A stretch of 64,000 bases of DNA from G963665405 sp963665405 (GCA_963665405.2 CAXXUH010000003.1:496001-560000); one strand, 5' to 3'. Positions 8,704 to 17,492 are shown, numbered from the stretch's first letter. Notes: generated by a model from the sequence alone, not told the origin. Program-made: numbers and translations.

Positions 8704-11106
8704 TTGACCACCGCCGACTCCAAGCTTGAATCCCTGGCCAGAATACTGCGCCAGGAGAAAGCCGCCGACTTTCAGGACACGACCGTGATCGGCGGCCTCG
8801 ACCTGTTCCTTCAGCGCTGGACGGCGGAACTGAAGCCGGCCCTCGGTGAATTTTCGTCCTACTCGGTCCTGACGCCCCCGCAGCGCGAGAAGTGGGTGGA
8901 CGGTGCGCTGGCCAAGATCGGGCCCGGAGCCGCGGACGACGCGCCTCGCAGGCCTCTTCGGCACCGCCACCCTCAGGCCGGGGCCCGGACCCTCGCGCTC
9001 GACACGACCGTCGACCGGCTTCGGGGCGCCTCGCCCAACACCCTCCGGCTGCTCCGGCGTCTGGGGACCGAGACCGTCGGCGACCTGATCTACCTCTTCC
9101 CCCACCGGCACAACGACTTCGGGAACGTGTGCAAGGTCTCGGAGCTCCAACCGGGACAGGACCAGACGGTCATCGTCAGTGTATGGGAGGCCTCCGAGTC
9201 CCGGCGGGGACCTAGGCGAAGGTCCACCCAGGCCGTCCTGGGAGACGAGACCGGAAACGTGAGGGCCATCTGGTTCAACAACCCCTATCTGGTCAAGACG
9301 CTCGGCCCGGGAACCCAGCTTGTCATCAGCGGAAGAGTCGGCCTCTTTAGAGGGCAGCCCGTCTTCGAGTCGCCGGAGTACGAACTGCTCCAGGGTCAGG
9401 AACAGCTCGTCCACACCGGACGCCTGGTGCCGGTATACCCCAGCGTCGAACGGCTGCCCCAGCGAACCCTGCGCCGCATGGTCAAGCAGGCGCTGGACGC
9501 AGGGATCGGCCGGGTAGAGGAGTTCCTGCCCGCGGACCTGCTCGATCGAACCCGGCTCCAGGGTCTCCAGGCCGCGATTGCCCAGGCGCACTACCCGGAC
9601 ACGATGCAGGACTGGGCCGTCGCCCGGCGCAGGCTCGGGTTCGACGAGCTGTTCCTGATGCAGGTCGCGGTTCTCCGCCGCAAGAGAGCCTGGCAGGAGG
9701 ATGCGGGAGGCATCCCGCTCGACGCGCGAGACACCCCTCTCGACGGCTTTCTGGCCTCGCTGCCGTTCAGGCTGACGGGCGCTCAGCGCAGATCGCTGGA
9801 CGAGATTCTCGGCGATCTGGGACAGGACAGGCCCATGAGCCGTCTCCTCCAGGGCGATGTCGGAAGCGGGAAGACCGTCGTCGCGACGGCGGTGATGCTG
9901 CTGGCCGCCTTCAGGGGTTACCAGGCGATGCTCATGGTGCCCACCGAGATTCTGGCCGAGCAGCACTTCTCGACGATATCGCGGCTCGCCTCGGCCGCTC
10001 CCGAGAGTCGCGAGGAAGAGCACATCGCCGCCGTGGCCGTCGAGGGGGCGTCCTCACCGATCAACATCGGTTTGCTGCTGGGCAGCATGGCCAAGAAGAC
10101 CAAGCGTGCCGTTCACGAGGCGATAACTGCCGGGGAGGTCGACGTCCTGATCGGGACGCACACCCTGCTCCAGTCCGGAGTGGAGGTCCCGAACCTCGCG
10201 CTCGTGGTCGTCGACGAGCAGCACAGGTTCGGAGTGATGCAGCGGGCCACGCTGCGAGAGAAGGGGCGCAGGCCCCATCTGCTCGCTATGTCGGCGACGC
10301 CGATACCGCGCTCCCTCGCCCTCACGATGTACGGCGATCTGGACATCTCGGCGATCGACGAGCTGCCGCCGGGACGCCGGCGGATCCGGACCAGGTGGGT
10401 AGAGCCGGAGCGCCGGGCGGCGGCCTACGAGTTCATTCGCAGAGAGGTGGCGTCCGGACATCAGGCTTTCATCGTCTTCCCGCTGATCGACGAGTCCGAG
10501 GCGGTTCACGCCAGGGCGGCCAACGAGGAGTATCAGAGACTCTCCGCCGACGTCTTCCCGGACCTCCGGCTCGGCCTGCTTCACGGCCGTATGGCTCTAC
10601 GGGAGCGGGAGCCGGTGATGGAGCGGTTCCAGGGCGGCGACCTCGACGTGCTGCTGTCCACCGCGGTGGTGGAGGTCGGCATCGACGTGCCCAACGCGAC
10701 GGTCATGCTGATCGACGGCGCCGACCGTTTCGGTCTGGCACAGCTCCACCAGTTCAGGGGGCGGGTGGGACGCGGCGAGCACCAGAGCTACTGCCTGCTT
10801 CTGTCCGACTCGCCCGGAGCGGAGGCGAGGGAGCGGCTCAAGATACTGGAGAGGGTCGACGACGGATTCCAGCTGGCCGAGGAGGACCTTCGGCTGAGGG
10901 GTCCGGGCGACTACCTCGGCACCCGGCAGAGCGGTCTGCCCGACCTGAGGGTCGCCAGCATCACGGACCTGGACCTGCTGGCCCTGGCACGGCGTGAGGC
11001 CACCCGCGTCCTGGACGCCGATCCCGAGCTGTCGGCCGGGGAGAACTCCCTCCTGGCCGAGCGCATCAGCCGGTACGAGGCCGGTATTGCCGCCGACCTG
11101 AGCTGA
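8704..11106 (+). CDS. recG: ATP-dependent DNA helicase RecG
   Basis: RecG remodels stalled replication forks and branched DNA. The 800-residue protein has an N-terminal extension of about 100 residues, the wedge/OB domain (about 110-260, including LYLFPHRHNDF-like sequence), then SF2 motor motifs: GDVGSGKT (Walker A, near 382), VVDEQHRFG (motif II), AMSATPIPRSL (motif III), STAVVEVGIDVPN (motif V) and QFRGRVGRGE (motif VI). About 25 residues are inserted between motifs Ia and II (near 440-465). The start is TTG without a clear ribosome binding site, so the exact start is uncertain. A terminator follows the stop. Confidence 0.94.
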   Translation: MTTADSKLESLARILRQEKAADFQDTTVIGGLDLFLQRWTAELKPALGEFSSYSVLTPPQREKWVDGALAKIGPGAADDAPRRPLRHRHPQAGARTLALDTTVDRLRGASPNTLRLLRRLGTETVGDLIYLFPHRHNDFGNVCKVSELQPGQDQTVIVSVWEASESRRGPRRRSTQAVLGDETGNVRAIWFNNPYLVKTLGPGTQLVISGRVGLFRGQPVFESPEYELLQGQEQLVHTGRLVPVYPSVERLPQRTLRRMVKQALDAGIGRVEEFLPADLLDRTRLQGLQAAIAQAHYPDTMQDWAVARRRLGFDELFLMQVAVLRRKRAWQEDAGGIPLDARDTPLDGFLASLPFRLTGAQRRSLDEILGDLGQDRPMSRLLQGDVGSGKTVVATAVMLLAAFRGYQAMLMVPTEILAEQHFSTISRLASAAPESREEEHIAAVAVEGASSPINIGLLLGSMAKKTKRAVHEAITAGEVDVLIGTHTLLQSGVEVPNLALVVVDEQHRFGVMQRATLREKGRRPHLLAMSATPIPRSLALTMYGDLDISAIDELPPGRRRIRTRWVEPERRAAAYEFIRREVASGHQAFIVFPLIDESEAVHARAANEEYQRLSADVFPDLRLGLLHGRMALREREPVMERFQGGDLDVLLSTAVVEVGIDVPNATVMLIDGADRFGLAQLHQFRGRVGRGEHQSYCLLLSDSPGAEARERLKILERVDDGFQLAEEDLRLRGPGDYLGTRQSGLPDLRVASITDLDLLALARREATRVLDADPELSAGENSLLAERISRYEAGIAADLS

Positions 11107-11123
11107 CTCTGAGCCCGTCGACG

Positions 11124-11150
11124 TGGCCCCCCGTAGGGCCTTTTCATTTT
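11124..11150 (+). terminator. Rho-independent terminator after recG
   Basis: GGCCC and GGGCC form a short G/C stem around a six-base loop, followed by TTTTCATTTT. It is 18 bases after the recG stop. The downstream arm and T-tract are shared with the family B repeat at 37190, so the terminator may be a repeat-borne part. Confidence 0.6.
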
Positions 11151-11390
11151 CCCCTTACTCCGCCGTACCTTCCCCGTTGGGGTGCCCTCTCTGGGTGATC
11201 TCGTCCCCGCCCACCCGCCCAATGGATTGGGGCACCCCGAACCCCGCAAGGGGGGCTCCGCCCCCTTCGGAACCCCCGGCCGGGGCCTGTCGCGCGCTCT
11301 GAGCGCCCCCAAGCTCAGGAAAGTCGGACCTGTGGCACCACACACTGGATGGCCTAGTATCGGACTTAGAAAAGACCCCGGGCTCTCCGC
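11136..11390 (+). repeat. Dispersed intergenic repeat, family B, copy 2
   Basis: The stretch between recG and the DapA-like gene is a near copy of 37190-37500. Shared landmarks in order are TAGGGCCTTTTCATTTTCC, ACCTTCCCCGT-GGGGTGCCCTCT, CCCCCTTCGGAACCCCC, CCGGGGCCTGTCGC, GGAAAGTCGGACCTGTGG, CTGGATGG-C-AGTATCGGAC and AAAAGACCC. No protein is encoded. The element ends about 100 bases before the next start codon. Confidence 0.72.
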
Positions 11391-11492
11391 ATCCGTGTTG
11401 ACACTCCCCCACCCCCGTGGCTATGATGATCGCAGAGGCTCCTGGGTCTCTCCGCGCCGTGACGACCGTCTCCATCCGGAGGACTAATCCCC

Positions 11493-12488
11493 ATGGCAGA
11501 CTACAGCAAGGGCGAAGCCACGGACTGGGCTCGCGAGAATCTGCGGGGTCAATGGACCACGCTGATGACCCCGTTCACCCCGGACGACGAGGTGGATGAA
11601 GAGGGGCTCCGAAGAAACATCCGCCACATCAGGAAACTGGGGACCCGGGGTGCGGGCTGCACTTGGGGGATGGGGGAGTTCTGGAGCCTGACCCACGACG
11701 AGAGGCTCCGGGTCTACGACATCGTCGCCGGCGAGGCGAACGGCGAGTGGCCGATCGGGGCTCACGTTACGCACACGTCGGCCAGGGAGATGCTCGCTCT
11801 CGCGGACCACGCCGAGGCGGTCGGATTCGACCTGCTGATCGTCGCCGCGCCGTACATGGTGACCAGGACCGAGCAGCAGGTCATCGACTTCACCCGCCTC
11901 CTCGCGGACCACACGCCTCTCGCCATCATGTTCTACAACTCTCCCCAGTTCGGCACGGTGCTGAGCGTCGAGGGGCTGCGGGGAATCTGCGAGATACCCA
12001 ACGTGGTCGGGGTGAAAGAGGCCAGCTTCAACCAGCAGCTGTCGATCGACGCGCACGTCTCCCTCGGGAGGGAGGCCATAATCAGTACCCCGGACGAGTG
12101 GATCCTGTTCAAGGGACGGGAGATGGGTTTCGAGCAGCAGGTCATGTTCGCCAACACCTCGGACTGGCGGTTCGACACGCCCAGCGAGAACTACTACGTC
12201 CAGTTCGTCGAGAGGGCTACCCAGGGCCAGCTGGACGACAAGTTCTACGACGCACACATCCGCCCGGTGAAACAGCTCTCGGACGAGTGGTGGGGCCGTA
12301 CAGTCAAGAAGTTCAACGGAGCCCTCCCGGCGTCGCTTTGCAAATACTGGGGCGAGCTGATGGGAATGGCCGGGGGCCACGTCCGGCAGCCCCTGGCCGA
12401 CCTCTCGGAAGACGAAAAGACCGAGCTCCGGCGCGCGCTCGAGTCGGTGCGCAGGGGATCGGAAGCAACAGTGAGTGAGTCAGCATGA
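11493..12488 (+). CDS. Dihydrodipicolinate synthase (DapA/NAL) family aldolase
   Basis: The 331-residue protein belongs to the class I Schiff-base aldolase family of DapA and N-acetylneuraminate lyase. GVKEAS (Lys about 175) carries the catalytic lysine and FYNSPQ (Tyr about 148) the tyrosine. The usual GTTGE loop is replaced by GCTWGMGE, so it is probably not the lysine-pathway enzyme but a catabolic lyase or hydratase acting on a 2-keto acid. GGAGG lies before the ATG. Its stop overlaps the next start (ATGA), so it is coupled to the MfnB-like gene. Confidence 0.85.
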   Translation: MADYSKGEATDWARENLRGQWTTLMTPFTPDDEVDEEGLRRNIRHIRKLGTRGAGCTWGMGEFWSLTHDERLRVYDIVAGEANGEWPIGAHVTHTSAREMLALADHAEAVGFDLLIVAAPYMVTRTEQQVIDFTRLLADHTPLAIMFYNSPQFGTVLSVEGLRGICEIPNVVGVKEASFNQQLSIDAHVSLGREAIISTPDEWILFKGREMGFEQQVMFANTSDWRFDTPSENYYVQFVERATQGQLDDKFYDAHIRPVKQLSDEWWGRTVKKFNGALPASLCKYWGELMGMAGGHVRQPLADLSEDEKTELRRALESVRRGSEATVSESA

Positions 12489-13480
12489 TCCTGATGGTCA
12501 GCGTCCAGAACCTGCCCGAGGCCCTGGAGGCCATCAAGGGGGGCGCCGACATCGTCGACGTCAAGAACCTCCAGGAGGCGCTGGTCGGGTCGGCGCACCC
12601 GAAGGTGGTCAAGGAGGTCCGCGAGGCGGTTCCTCCGGAGAACCATGCCAGCGTCACCCTCGGCGTGGTGCCCAACCAGTCGGGCACGGTGGCCATGGCG
12701 GCCTACACGGCGGGCGTGCTCAAGGCGACCTCGGTGAAGGTCGGGTTCATGAACACCGAGTACGACGACGCGGTCCAGATCCTGCTCGACTGCCGCGAGG
12801 CTCTCGATGCGTTCGAGACCAAGCTCATCGGCTCCCTGTTTGCCGACAACCCTATGTACGACGGGCTCGACTCCCACTGCACGGTCGAGATGGCCCGTGA
12901 CGGCCGGTGCGACGGCTTCCTCATCGACACCCTCACCAAGGATGGCAGAAACCTCTTCGACTTCCTGCCCGAGAGCGATCTCAGGGACATGGTCTTCCAT
13001 GGCAAGGAGCTCGGCATGAGTACCGCCCTCTCCGGCCACCTCCGGCTGGAGAACCTCGACGAGCTTGCCCGCATAAACCCGGACATCGTCGGGGTCCGCG
13101 GCGCGGTCTGCCAGAAGGGCGACAGAGACAGCGCGGTCCACTGGGAGGCCGTGGCCGAGTTCAGACGGCAGCTCCTGATGCGCCAGACGGGCGAGATCGG
13201 GGTGTTCGACGGCCAGGAGCCGGGGTCGTCCAATGGATCGGCCACCAACGGCTCCGCCGACGGATGGGTGGTGATAGACGGCACGGGAAAGAGCTGTGCT
13301 GGCATAATCGCGGCCCTCAGCGAGCAGGTGGGCCGGGACCAGGAGTCGTTCGTCGAGGTCATCATCCCGGACGTCCTGAACACCTATGACGTCATAGTTT
13401 GGGCTGAGAAGGGACGCCACTCCATCGTCACCCAGCGCAAAGACGGGACCGGCTCCACGAGGATGCTGATCCGTCCCTGA
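12485..13480 (+). CDS. MfnB-like (5-formylfuran-3-yl)methyl phosphate synthase with TusA-like C-terminal domain
   Basis: Residues 1-240 match the MfnB family (DUF556), which makes the furan precursor of methanofuran from glyceraldehyde-3-phosphate. GGADIVDVKN puts a lysine at residue 27, the known Schiff-base position of archaeal MfnB, and GFLIDTLTKDGRNLFDFL (about 144-161) is the second signature. After a Ser/Gly/Asn-rich linker (about 243-255) comes a domain of about 75 residues with VVIDGTGKSCAG, resembling the TusA/SirA fold with its single Cys but Ala in place of the usual Pro. It is translationally coupled to the DapA-like gene. The real product is uncertain; sulfur transfer to a furan-type precursor is one inference. 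Confidence 0.72.
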   Translation: MILMVSVQNLPEALEAIKGGADIVDVKNLQEALVGSAHPKVVKEVREAVPPENHASVTLGVVPNQSGTVAMAAYTAGVLKATSVKVGFMNTEYDDAVQILLDCREALDAFETKLIGSLFADNPMYDGLDSHCTVEMARDGRCDGFLIDTLTKDGRNLFDFLPESDLRDMVFHGKELGMSTALSGHLRLENLDELARINPDIVGVRGAVCQKGDRDSAVHWEAVAEFRRQLLMRQTGEIGVFDGQEPGSSNGSATNGSADGWVVIDGTGKSCAGIIAALSEQVGRDQESFVEVIIPDVLNTYDVIVWAEKGRHSIVTQRKDGTGSTRMLIRP

Positions 13481-13511
13481 TCGACCGGACCCCCGCGTCT
13501 GCGTCCGACCG

Positions 13512-13930
13512 AGTCCCACCCCAAAATGGGAAAGGGGTGTTTGATTTCTGAGGGACACCCTCAGACTCCCAGCAAAGGGGCATGGCCCCTCTGCACACTC
13601 CATTCCGTTGTCATTCTGAGCCGCGGCGAAGAACCTGGGGAGGCGGACGGCCTTCCGCGGCTTCGCCCGATCGACCCCACCCCAAAATGGGAAAGGGGTG
13701 TTTGACTTCCGAGGGGCACCCTCAGACTCCCAGCAGAGGGGCCACGCCCCTCCGCACACTCCATTCCGTTGTCATTCTGAGCCGCGGCGAAGAACCTGGG
13801 GAGGCGGACGGCCTTCCGCAACCCCACCCGGTAGAGCCCCGCTCCAAAACAAGAAAGAGGTGATTTCCGATGGATACCCTCGTCCTTCCCCGGAACTCCC
13901 AGCGGAGAGGTCCGGCACCACCACGGACGG
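13512..13930 (-). repeat. Three tandem units of about 161 bp containing family A repeats
   Basis: Unit 1 (about 13512-13672) and unit 2 (13673-13833) are nearly identical. CCAAAATGGG starts at 13521 and again at 13682, and unit 3 (about 13834-13930) is a worn copy with CCAAAAC at 13844. Each full unit holds the family A hairpins in minus orientation (GAGGG-CACCCTC and an AGGGGC/GCCCCT hairpin), then GTCATTCTGAGCCGCGGCGA and AAGAACCTGGGGAGGCGGAC. The CATTCTGAGC...GAAGAA motif is a dispersed repeat type met in many environmental bacterial genomes. Confidence 0.8.
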
Positions 13931-14070
13931 ACTCAAGGCGCTGCCGACAACGAGGCCGCAAAACGCTCGCAGACTCTGAGTGTCGGCACCCCCACGTCCT
14001 GAGGCGCCGGGACCCGCCCTTACGGGCCTCTAGTCGCGACGAGAGGCGATCAGCAGGCACGCTGTACGAG

Positions 14071-14100
14071 TTGCTATCTGCACGGTTCACGTGCTAACAT
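14071..14100 (+). promoter_or_regulatory. Possible promoter for the two small membrane-protein genes
   Basis: TTGCTA (14071-14076) and TAACAT (14095-14100) are separated by 18 bases, just upstream of the first gene at 14133. The leader is otherwise free of repeats. The match is moderate. Confidence 0.35.
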
Positions 14101-14132
14101 GCAAGTAATTCCACACCGATGAGCAGGCCCCA

Positions 14133-14399
14133 TTGGAATTCCAGGAAATCATCGCCGTCGTCAGAGACATCACCTTCATCTCTGTGTTGCTCGTGGGGAT
14201 CATCGCGGTCCTGCTCGTGGTCCTGAAGACGCTGTCCGTCCTCAACTCGGTGAAACGCACGATGCGCAGCACGGAGGAGATAACCTCCGCGATATCCAGC
14301 CGTATCGCGGGGCCTGTGGCGGCCGGGTCCGGCGTGGCTTCCGGTCTCGGCAAGGTGTTTTCGTTTCTTTCGGGCCTTCGGGGGAAAAAGAAAGAGTAG
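14133..14399 (+). CDS. Small single-pass membrane protein
   Basis: The 88-residue product starts at TTG 14133 and has one strong transmembrane segment (about residues 14-32, FISVLLVGIIAVLLVVLKT), then an amphipathic helix, a glycine-rich part and a basic tail ending in KKKE. This layout is like DUF948-type proteins found next to YtxH genes. It is 28 bases upstream of the YtxH-like gene, so the two probably form a stress-related envelope operon. Function is unknown. Confidence 0.6.
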   Translation: MEFQEIIAVVRDITFISVLLVGIIAVLLVVLKTLSVLNSVKRTMRSTEEITSAISSRIAGPVAAGSGVASGLGKVFSFLSGLRGKKKE

Positions 14400-14427
14400 C
14401 TTGAGATAGAAAAGGAGGGTAGGGAAG

Positions 14428-14784
14428 ATGGCTAGCGATGACAGTGGCAGCAGCTTCGCCGTCGGATTCCTCGCCGGCGGGATCGTCGGAGTGATGATCG
14501 GTATTATGATAGCTCCCAGGGCCGGCTCCGAGATGCGGACCAACCTCATGGAGCAGAGCGAGCATCTGCGTGAGCGCGCCGAGGAGCTGGCGGCCCGGGT
14601 GCGTGAGCGCACCGGTCCTACCGTGGAGAGCGTGCGGGAGCGCGTCGCGCCGACCGTGGAGAGCGTGCGCGAGCGGGTCGCGCCGGTGGTCGACCAGGTC
14701 CGGACTCGAGTTCGGCGTGGAGGCAACAGCGGTGCCGGAGACCCTTCGGCAGACGGCGAGCACGAGACGGCGGCCGAAAGCTAG
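14428..14784 (+). CDS. YtxH domain-containing protein
   Basis: The 118-residue protein opens with a glycine-rich membrane segment (FAVGFLAGGIVGVMIGIMIAP, about 10-30) followed by RAGSEMRTNL, the YtxH family signature. Then come Arg/Glu-rich amphipathic helices with three successive 11-residue units of the form APTVESVRERV, and an acidic disordered tail. YtxH proteins are general-stress membrane proteins of unknown mechanism. AAAGGAGGGTAGGGAAG precedes the ATG. The strong terminator at 14809 closes the unit. Confidence 0.8.
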   Translation: MASDDSGSSFAVGFLAGGIVGVMIGIMIAPRAGSEMRTNLMEQSEHLRERAEELAARVRERTGPTVESVRERVAPTVESVRERVAPVVDQVRTRVRRGGNSGAGDPSADGEHETAAES

Positions 14785-14808
14785 TATCCGGTCTTAGCCC
14801 AGCGCACA

Positions 14809-14846
14809 GCGGCCCAGGGGTCACCGACCCCTGGGCCGCGTTTCAT
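14809..14846 (+). terminator. Strong rho-independent terminator
   Basis: A 13-bp perfect stem (GCGGCCCAGGGGT with ACCCCTGGGCCGC) closes a five-base loop and is followed by GTTTCATT. It lies between the convergent YtxH-like and pheA genes and may serve both directions. Confidence 0.8.
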
Positions 14847-15700
14847 TGTCGGCCGGCGGATTCGTCGGGAACCGGCGTCGGGTTTCGCGGGTACGACCCG
14901 AATATCTTGAGGCCCGAGACGTGGCGCCTCACCGCATCCAGGACCTCCCGGATACACTCGTCCTCGCGATGGCCGTCCATGTCGACCAGGAATACGTAGC
15001 GGCCCAGACTCAGTTTCGTCGGCCGGGACTCGATCTTCCCGAGGTTGATGCCCCTGCTGGCGAACTCTCCCAGAGCCGATTGAAGGAGGCCGGGGCCGTC
15101 CGTGTCGAACTCGAAGCAGATCGAGGTCTTGTCGGTGCCGGTGTGGGGGTGGTCCCTGGCCGCCAGGACGACGAACCTGGTGACGTTGCTCGGGTTGTCC
15201 TCGATGTCGGCGGCCAGAACCTCGGCTTTGTACATCTTGGCGGCACGGCGGTTGCCCACCGCTCCGGCGGCGACCTGGCTCCCGACGGCCTGCTGCACCG
15301 CCGCCGACGTGCTCAGCGACGCCACAGGCTGCGCCTTCGAAAGGTGCTTCGAAATGAACGCACGGCATTGGGCCAGGGCCTGTGGATGGGAGTAGATCAC
15401 CTCGATGTCCTCCCGCCTGGTACCGGGCTTCGCCAGCAGCGCATGATGAATGCGCAGGACCAGCTCGCGTCTGATGACGAGCGAGGAGTCGTGGATCAGC
15501 AGGTCGAGGGTGAAGGTGACCGAGCCCTCCAGGCTGTTCTCGATAGGGACGATCGCCTCATCCGCCAGTCCGGACTCGACGGCGCCGGCCACGGCGGGAA
15601 TCGACGTGAACGGCACCAGGGTGGCCGCCGGGTCGTGGGCGATGGCTGCCTGCTCGGAGTAGGTCCCGGCCGGTCCCAGAAACGCCAGCCTGCTCGCCAT
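14843..15700 (-). CDS. pheA: Prephenate dehydratase
   Basis: PheA converts prephenate to phenylpyruvate in phenylalanine synthesis. The 285-residue protein begins with FLGPAGTYSEQAA, has IVPIENSLEGSV near residue 52 and the catalytic-region NVTRFVVL near residue 175, followed by an ACT regulatory domain with KIESRP, which binds Phe for feedback inhibition. It is a monofunctional dehydratase without a chorismate mutase domain. It starts two bases after the upstream RCK gene stops, so it is the last gene of the potassium-uptake operon, an unusual partner that may only reflect read-through. Confidence 0.93.
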   Translation of the reverse strand: MASRLAFLGPAGTYSEQAAIAHDPAATLVPFTSIPAVAGAVESGLADEAIVPIENSLEGSVTFTLDLLIHDSSLVIRRELVLRIHHALLAKPGTRREDIEVIYSHPQALAQCRAFISKHLSKAQPVASLSTSAAVQQAVGSQVAAGAVGNRRAAKMYKAEVLAADIEDNPSNVTRFVVLAARDHPHTGTDKTSICFEFDTDGPGLLQSALGEFASRGINLGKIESRPTKLSLGRYVFLVDMDGHREDECIREVLDAVRRHVSGLKIFGSYPRNPTPVPDESAGRQ

Positions 15701-15702
15701 TC

Positions 15703-16377
15703 TTAGTCACCCGGCTGCTTCGTCAGCAGCTCTCTCAGCGCCTCTTCCTCGTCCTCTGTCGTGACCGCCACCACCTCGTCATCTGGCTGAATCGTCGTGT
15801 CTTCCCCTGGTATCGACATCGTGCCGTCCCGGGAGATGACGAGCGAGATCAGCGTCCCGCCGGGCAGGGCTATGTCCTTCAAGGATCGGCCGGCCGCATC
15901 CGACTCTGGCGGCACCTTGATTGCCACGAGCGTCCTGTCGGCGTCGCCCTGGACCGGCATCAGGTGCACCATCCCCTGAATGGCCAGCTCCTCTTGGACC
16001 CGGGCCATAACCAGGTCGGGTACGCTTATCGGCGAGTTTACTCCCAGGGCGGTGAACAGCTCCTCGTGGCCGGGCACGCTGACGAGCGAGATGGTGCGGC
16101 GGACCTTGAAATGGTGGGCGGCAAGCTGGCAGGCGGCGAGGTTGTCCTCGTCGTGGCCGGTGGTGGCGACGAATGCGTCGGCCCGGCCGATCCCCGCGTC
16201 GGCCAGCACGTCCGGCAGGGTGCCGTCGCCCCGGACCGTCACGCTTCCGAGTTCCTCCTCAATGTCGTCGCACCTCGCGGGCGAGATCTCGACGACCGCT
16301 ACCTCGTGGTCGGCGGAGACCAGCCATCTGGCGAGCGACGCGCCGATGACTCCGGCTCCGAGGATCACCACGTACAT
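15703..16377 (-). CDS. trkA: TrkA-type potassium uptake regulator (RCK N and C domains)
   Basis: The 224-residue protein has an N-terminal Rossmann RCK domain (MYVVILGAGVIGASLARWL, nucleotide-binding glycines at 8-13; acidic VVEIS at the end of strand 2, favouring NAD(H)) and a C-terminal TrkA_C domain (about 140-220). Such proteins sit on the cytosolic face of TrkH/KtrB channels and gate potassium uptake in response to nucleotides. It lies three bases from the RCK-N gene upstream and two from pheA downstream. Confidence 0.88.
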   Translation of the reverse strand: MYVVILGAGVIGASLARWLVSADHEVAVVEISPARCDDIEEELGSVTVRGDGTLPDVLADAGIGRADAFVATTGHDEDNLAACQLAAHHFKVRRTISLVSVPGHEELFTALGVNSPISVPDLVMARVQEELAIQGMVHLMPVQGDADRTLVAIKVPPESDAAGRSLKDIALPGGTLISLVISRDGTMSIPGEDTTIQPDDEVVAVTTEDEEEALRELLTKQPGD

Positions 16378-16379
16378 GG

Positions 16380-16826
16380 CTACTGCCCCCTCGCCGCCTG
16401 GATTACGCTCGCGGACAGGAGGCTCGTCGCGCTCACCGCGCCGAGTCCCAGATCGCGGTACATCTGGTTCTTCACCGGCTCGTCGATGCGGCAGACGACA
16501 TTACCGACCCCATGAAGCTGTCTGGCCATCTGAGCAGCCATGGCGTTGCGGTTGTCCAGACCCGAGACCGCGACGAACAGGTCCGAGTCCTCGATCGGCG
16601 TCCGCCGCAGACTCTTCTCCAGCGTCCCGTCGGCCACGATGGTGACGATCTGGCCGCTGTCCACCGCGCTCGACGGGAGCTGCCTGAACGCCTCCGCGCT
16701 CACGTCCAGGATGTGGACCGTGTGCCCCTGCTCGGCGAGAGCGGCCGCGATCGTGCTTCCGACGCCGCCGCAACCCATGATGACCACGGATTTGGGGCCT
16801 CTATCGGTCTGGTCGAACTGGAACAA
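16380..16826 (-). CDS. Single-domain RCK (TrkA-N) protein
   Basis: At 148 residues this is only the NAD-binding half of a TrkA protein: SVVIMGCGGVGSTIAAALAE is the nucleotide loop, with ILDVS after strand 2 and LFVAVSGLDNRNAMAAQMAR further on. No TrkA_C domain follows. It probably pairs with the full RCK protein encoded immediately downstream, together making up the usual tandem seen in TrkA. Confidence 0.8.
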   Translation of the reverse strand: MFQFDQTDRGPKSVVIMGCGGVGSTIAAALAEQGHTVHILDVSAEAFRQLPSSAVDSGQIVTIVADGTLEKSLRRTPIEDSDLFVAVSGLDNRNAMAAQMARQLHGVGNVVCRIDEPVKNQMYRDLGLGAVSATSLLSASVIQAARGQ

Positions 16827-16909
16827 TTCGCATCACGCGGGGAGGAACCCGTTTCACTTCCTGTTGGTCTTGTGCCGGGGTCGAGCCCGGACGGGACCGG
16901 CGGGGGGGA

Positions 16910-17473
16910 TCAGCCCGGTCCACCGCTGCCGCCATTCTCCTCCGGTGGAGGCTCCCTCCACAGAACGACCTGGGTGGGGGCGTGCTTCAAGACGTATGAG
17001 ACCGTATCTCCGAGGCCAAACGTGCCGTACCGCTCCCTGTAGGGAACCCCGAGCACCACGGCTTCGACCCGCTTGTCCACGGACTCCTGGACGACTGCGC
17101 ACCCGCTCTCTCGCGACTGGAGAAGCTCTGCCTGTATCTCGAATCCGAACGGCTTCGCCACGTCCTCCATATGCCTGAGGACCTCGTCGCCCTTGGCGGT
17201 GGCGGGCGTGACCTCGGCGTCGACGGGCAGCGCACGGTCCACGACGATTATATACAAGAGGTGGAGCGTTCCGTGGTGGGGGTTCAGGAGCTGGCAGGCG
17301 ACGCGCACCGTCTGCTCGTCGAACCGGTCTCCGCCGACGACGGCCAGGACCGCGGACAGGCCGGATTTGGAGGACCTCTTGCCGAGGACGCTGGGAAGCC
17401 CACGGGCGCCGCCGATTATGCGGGAGATGCCCCTTCGCCCGTCGAGGTGGGCCCGAGTGTCAGCCGTTGTCAC
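16910..17473 (-). CDS. Universal stress protein (UspA) family protein
   Basis: The start is set at GTG 17473, because the longer frame would run into the upstream RCK gene (stop at 17493) and AAGGA lies about 10 bases before this GTG. The product (187 residues) has a basic N-terminal 35 residues, then a UspA-like alpha/beta fold from LSAVLAVVGGDRFDEQTV, ending with GLGDTVSYVLKHAPTQVVLW, the usual C-terminal strand. The canonical ATP loop G-x2-G-x9-G-S/T is imperfect, so ATP binding is uncertain. It lies inside the potassium operon, suggesting a regulatory part. Confidence 0.75.
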   Translation of the reverse strand: MTTADTRAHLDGRRGISRIIGGARGLPSVLGKRSSKSGLSAVLAVVGGDRFDEQTVRVACQLLNPHHGTLHLLYIIVVDRALPVDAEVTPATAKGDEVLRHMEDVAKPFGFEIQAELLQSRESGCAVVQESVDKRVEAVVLGVPYRERYGTFGLGDTVSYVLKHAPTQVVLWREPPPEENGGSGGPG

Positions 17474-17492
17474 CTTAGCAATTCCTTGCCGG

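Noticed and set aside
13582..13979. Short frames in both directions over the tandem repeats
   Set aside because: Repeated peptides only reflect the repeated DNA; no start site or domain.
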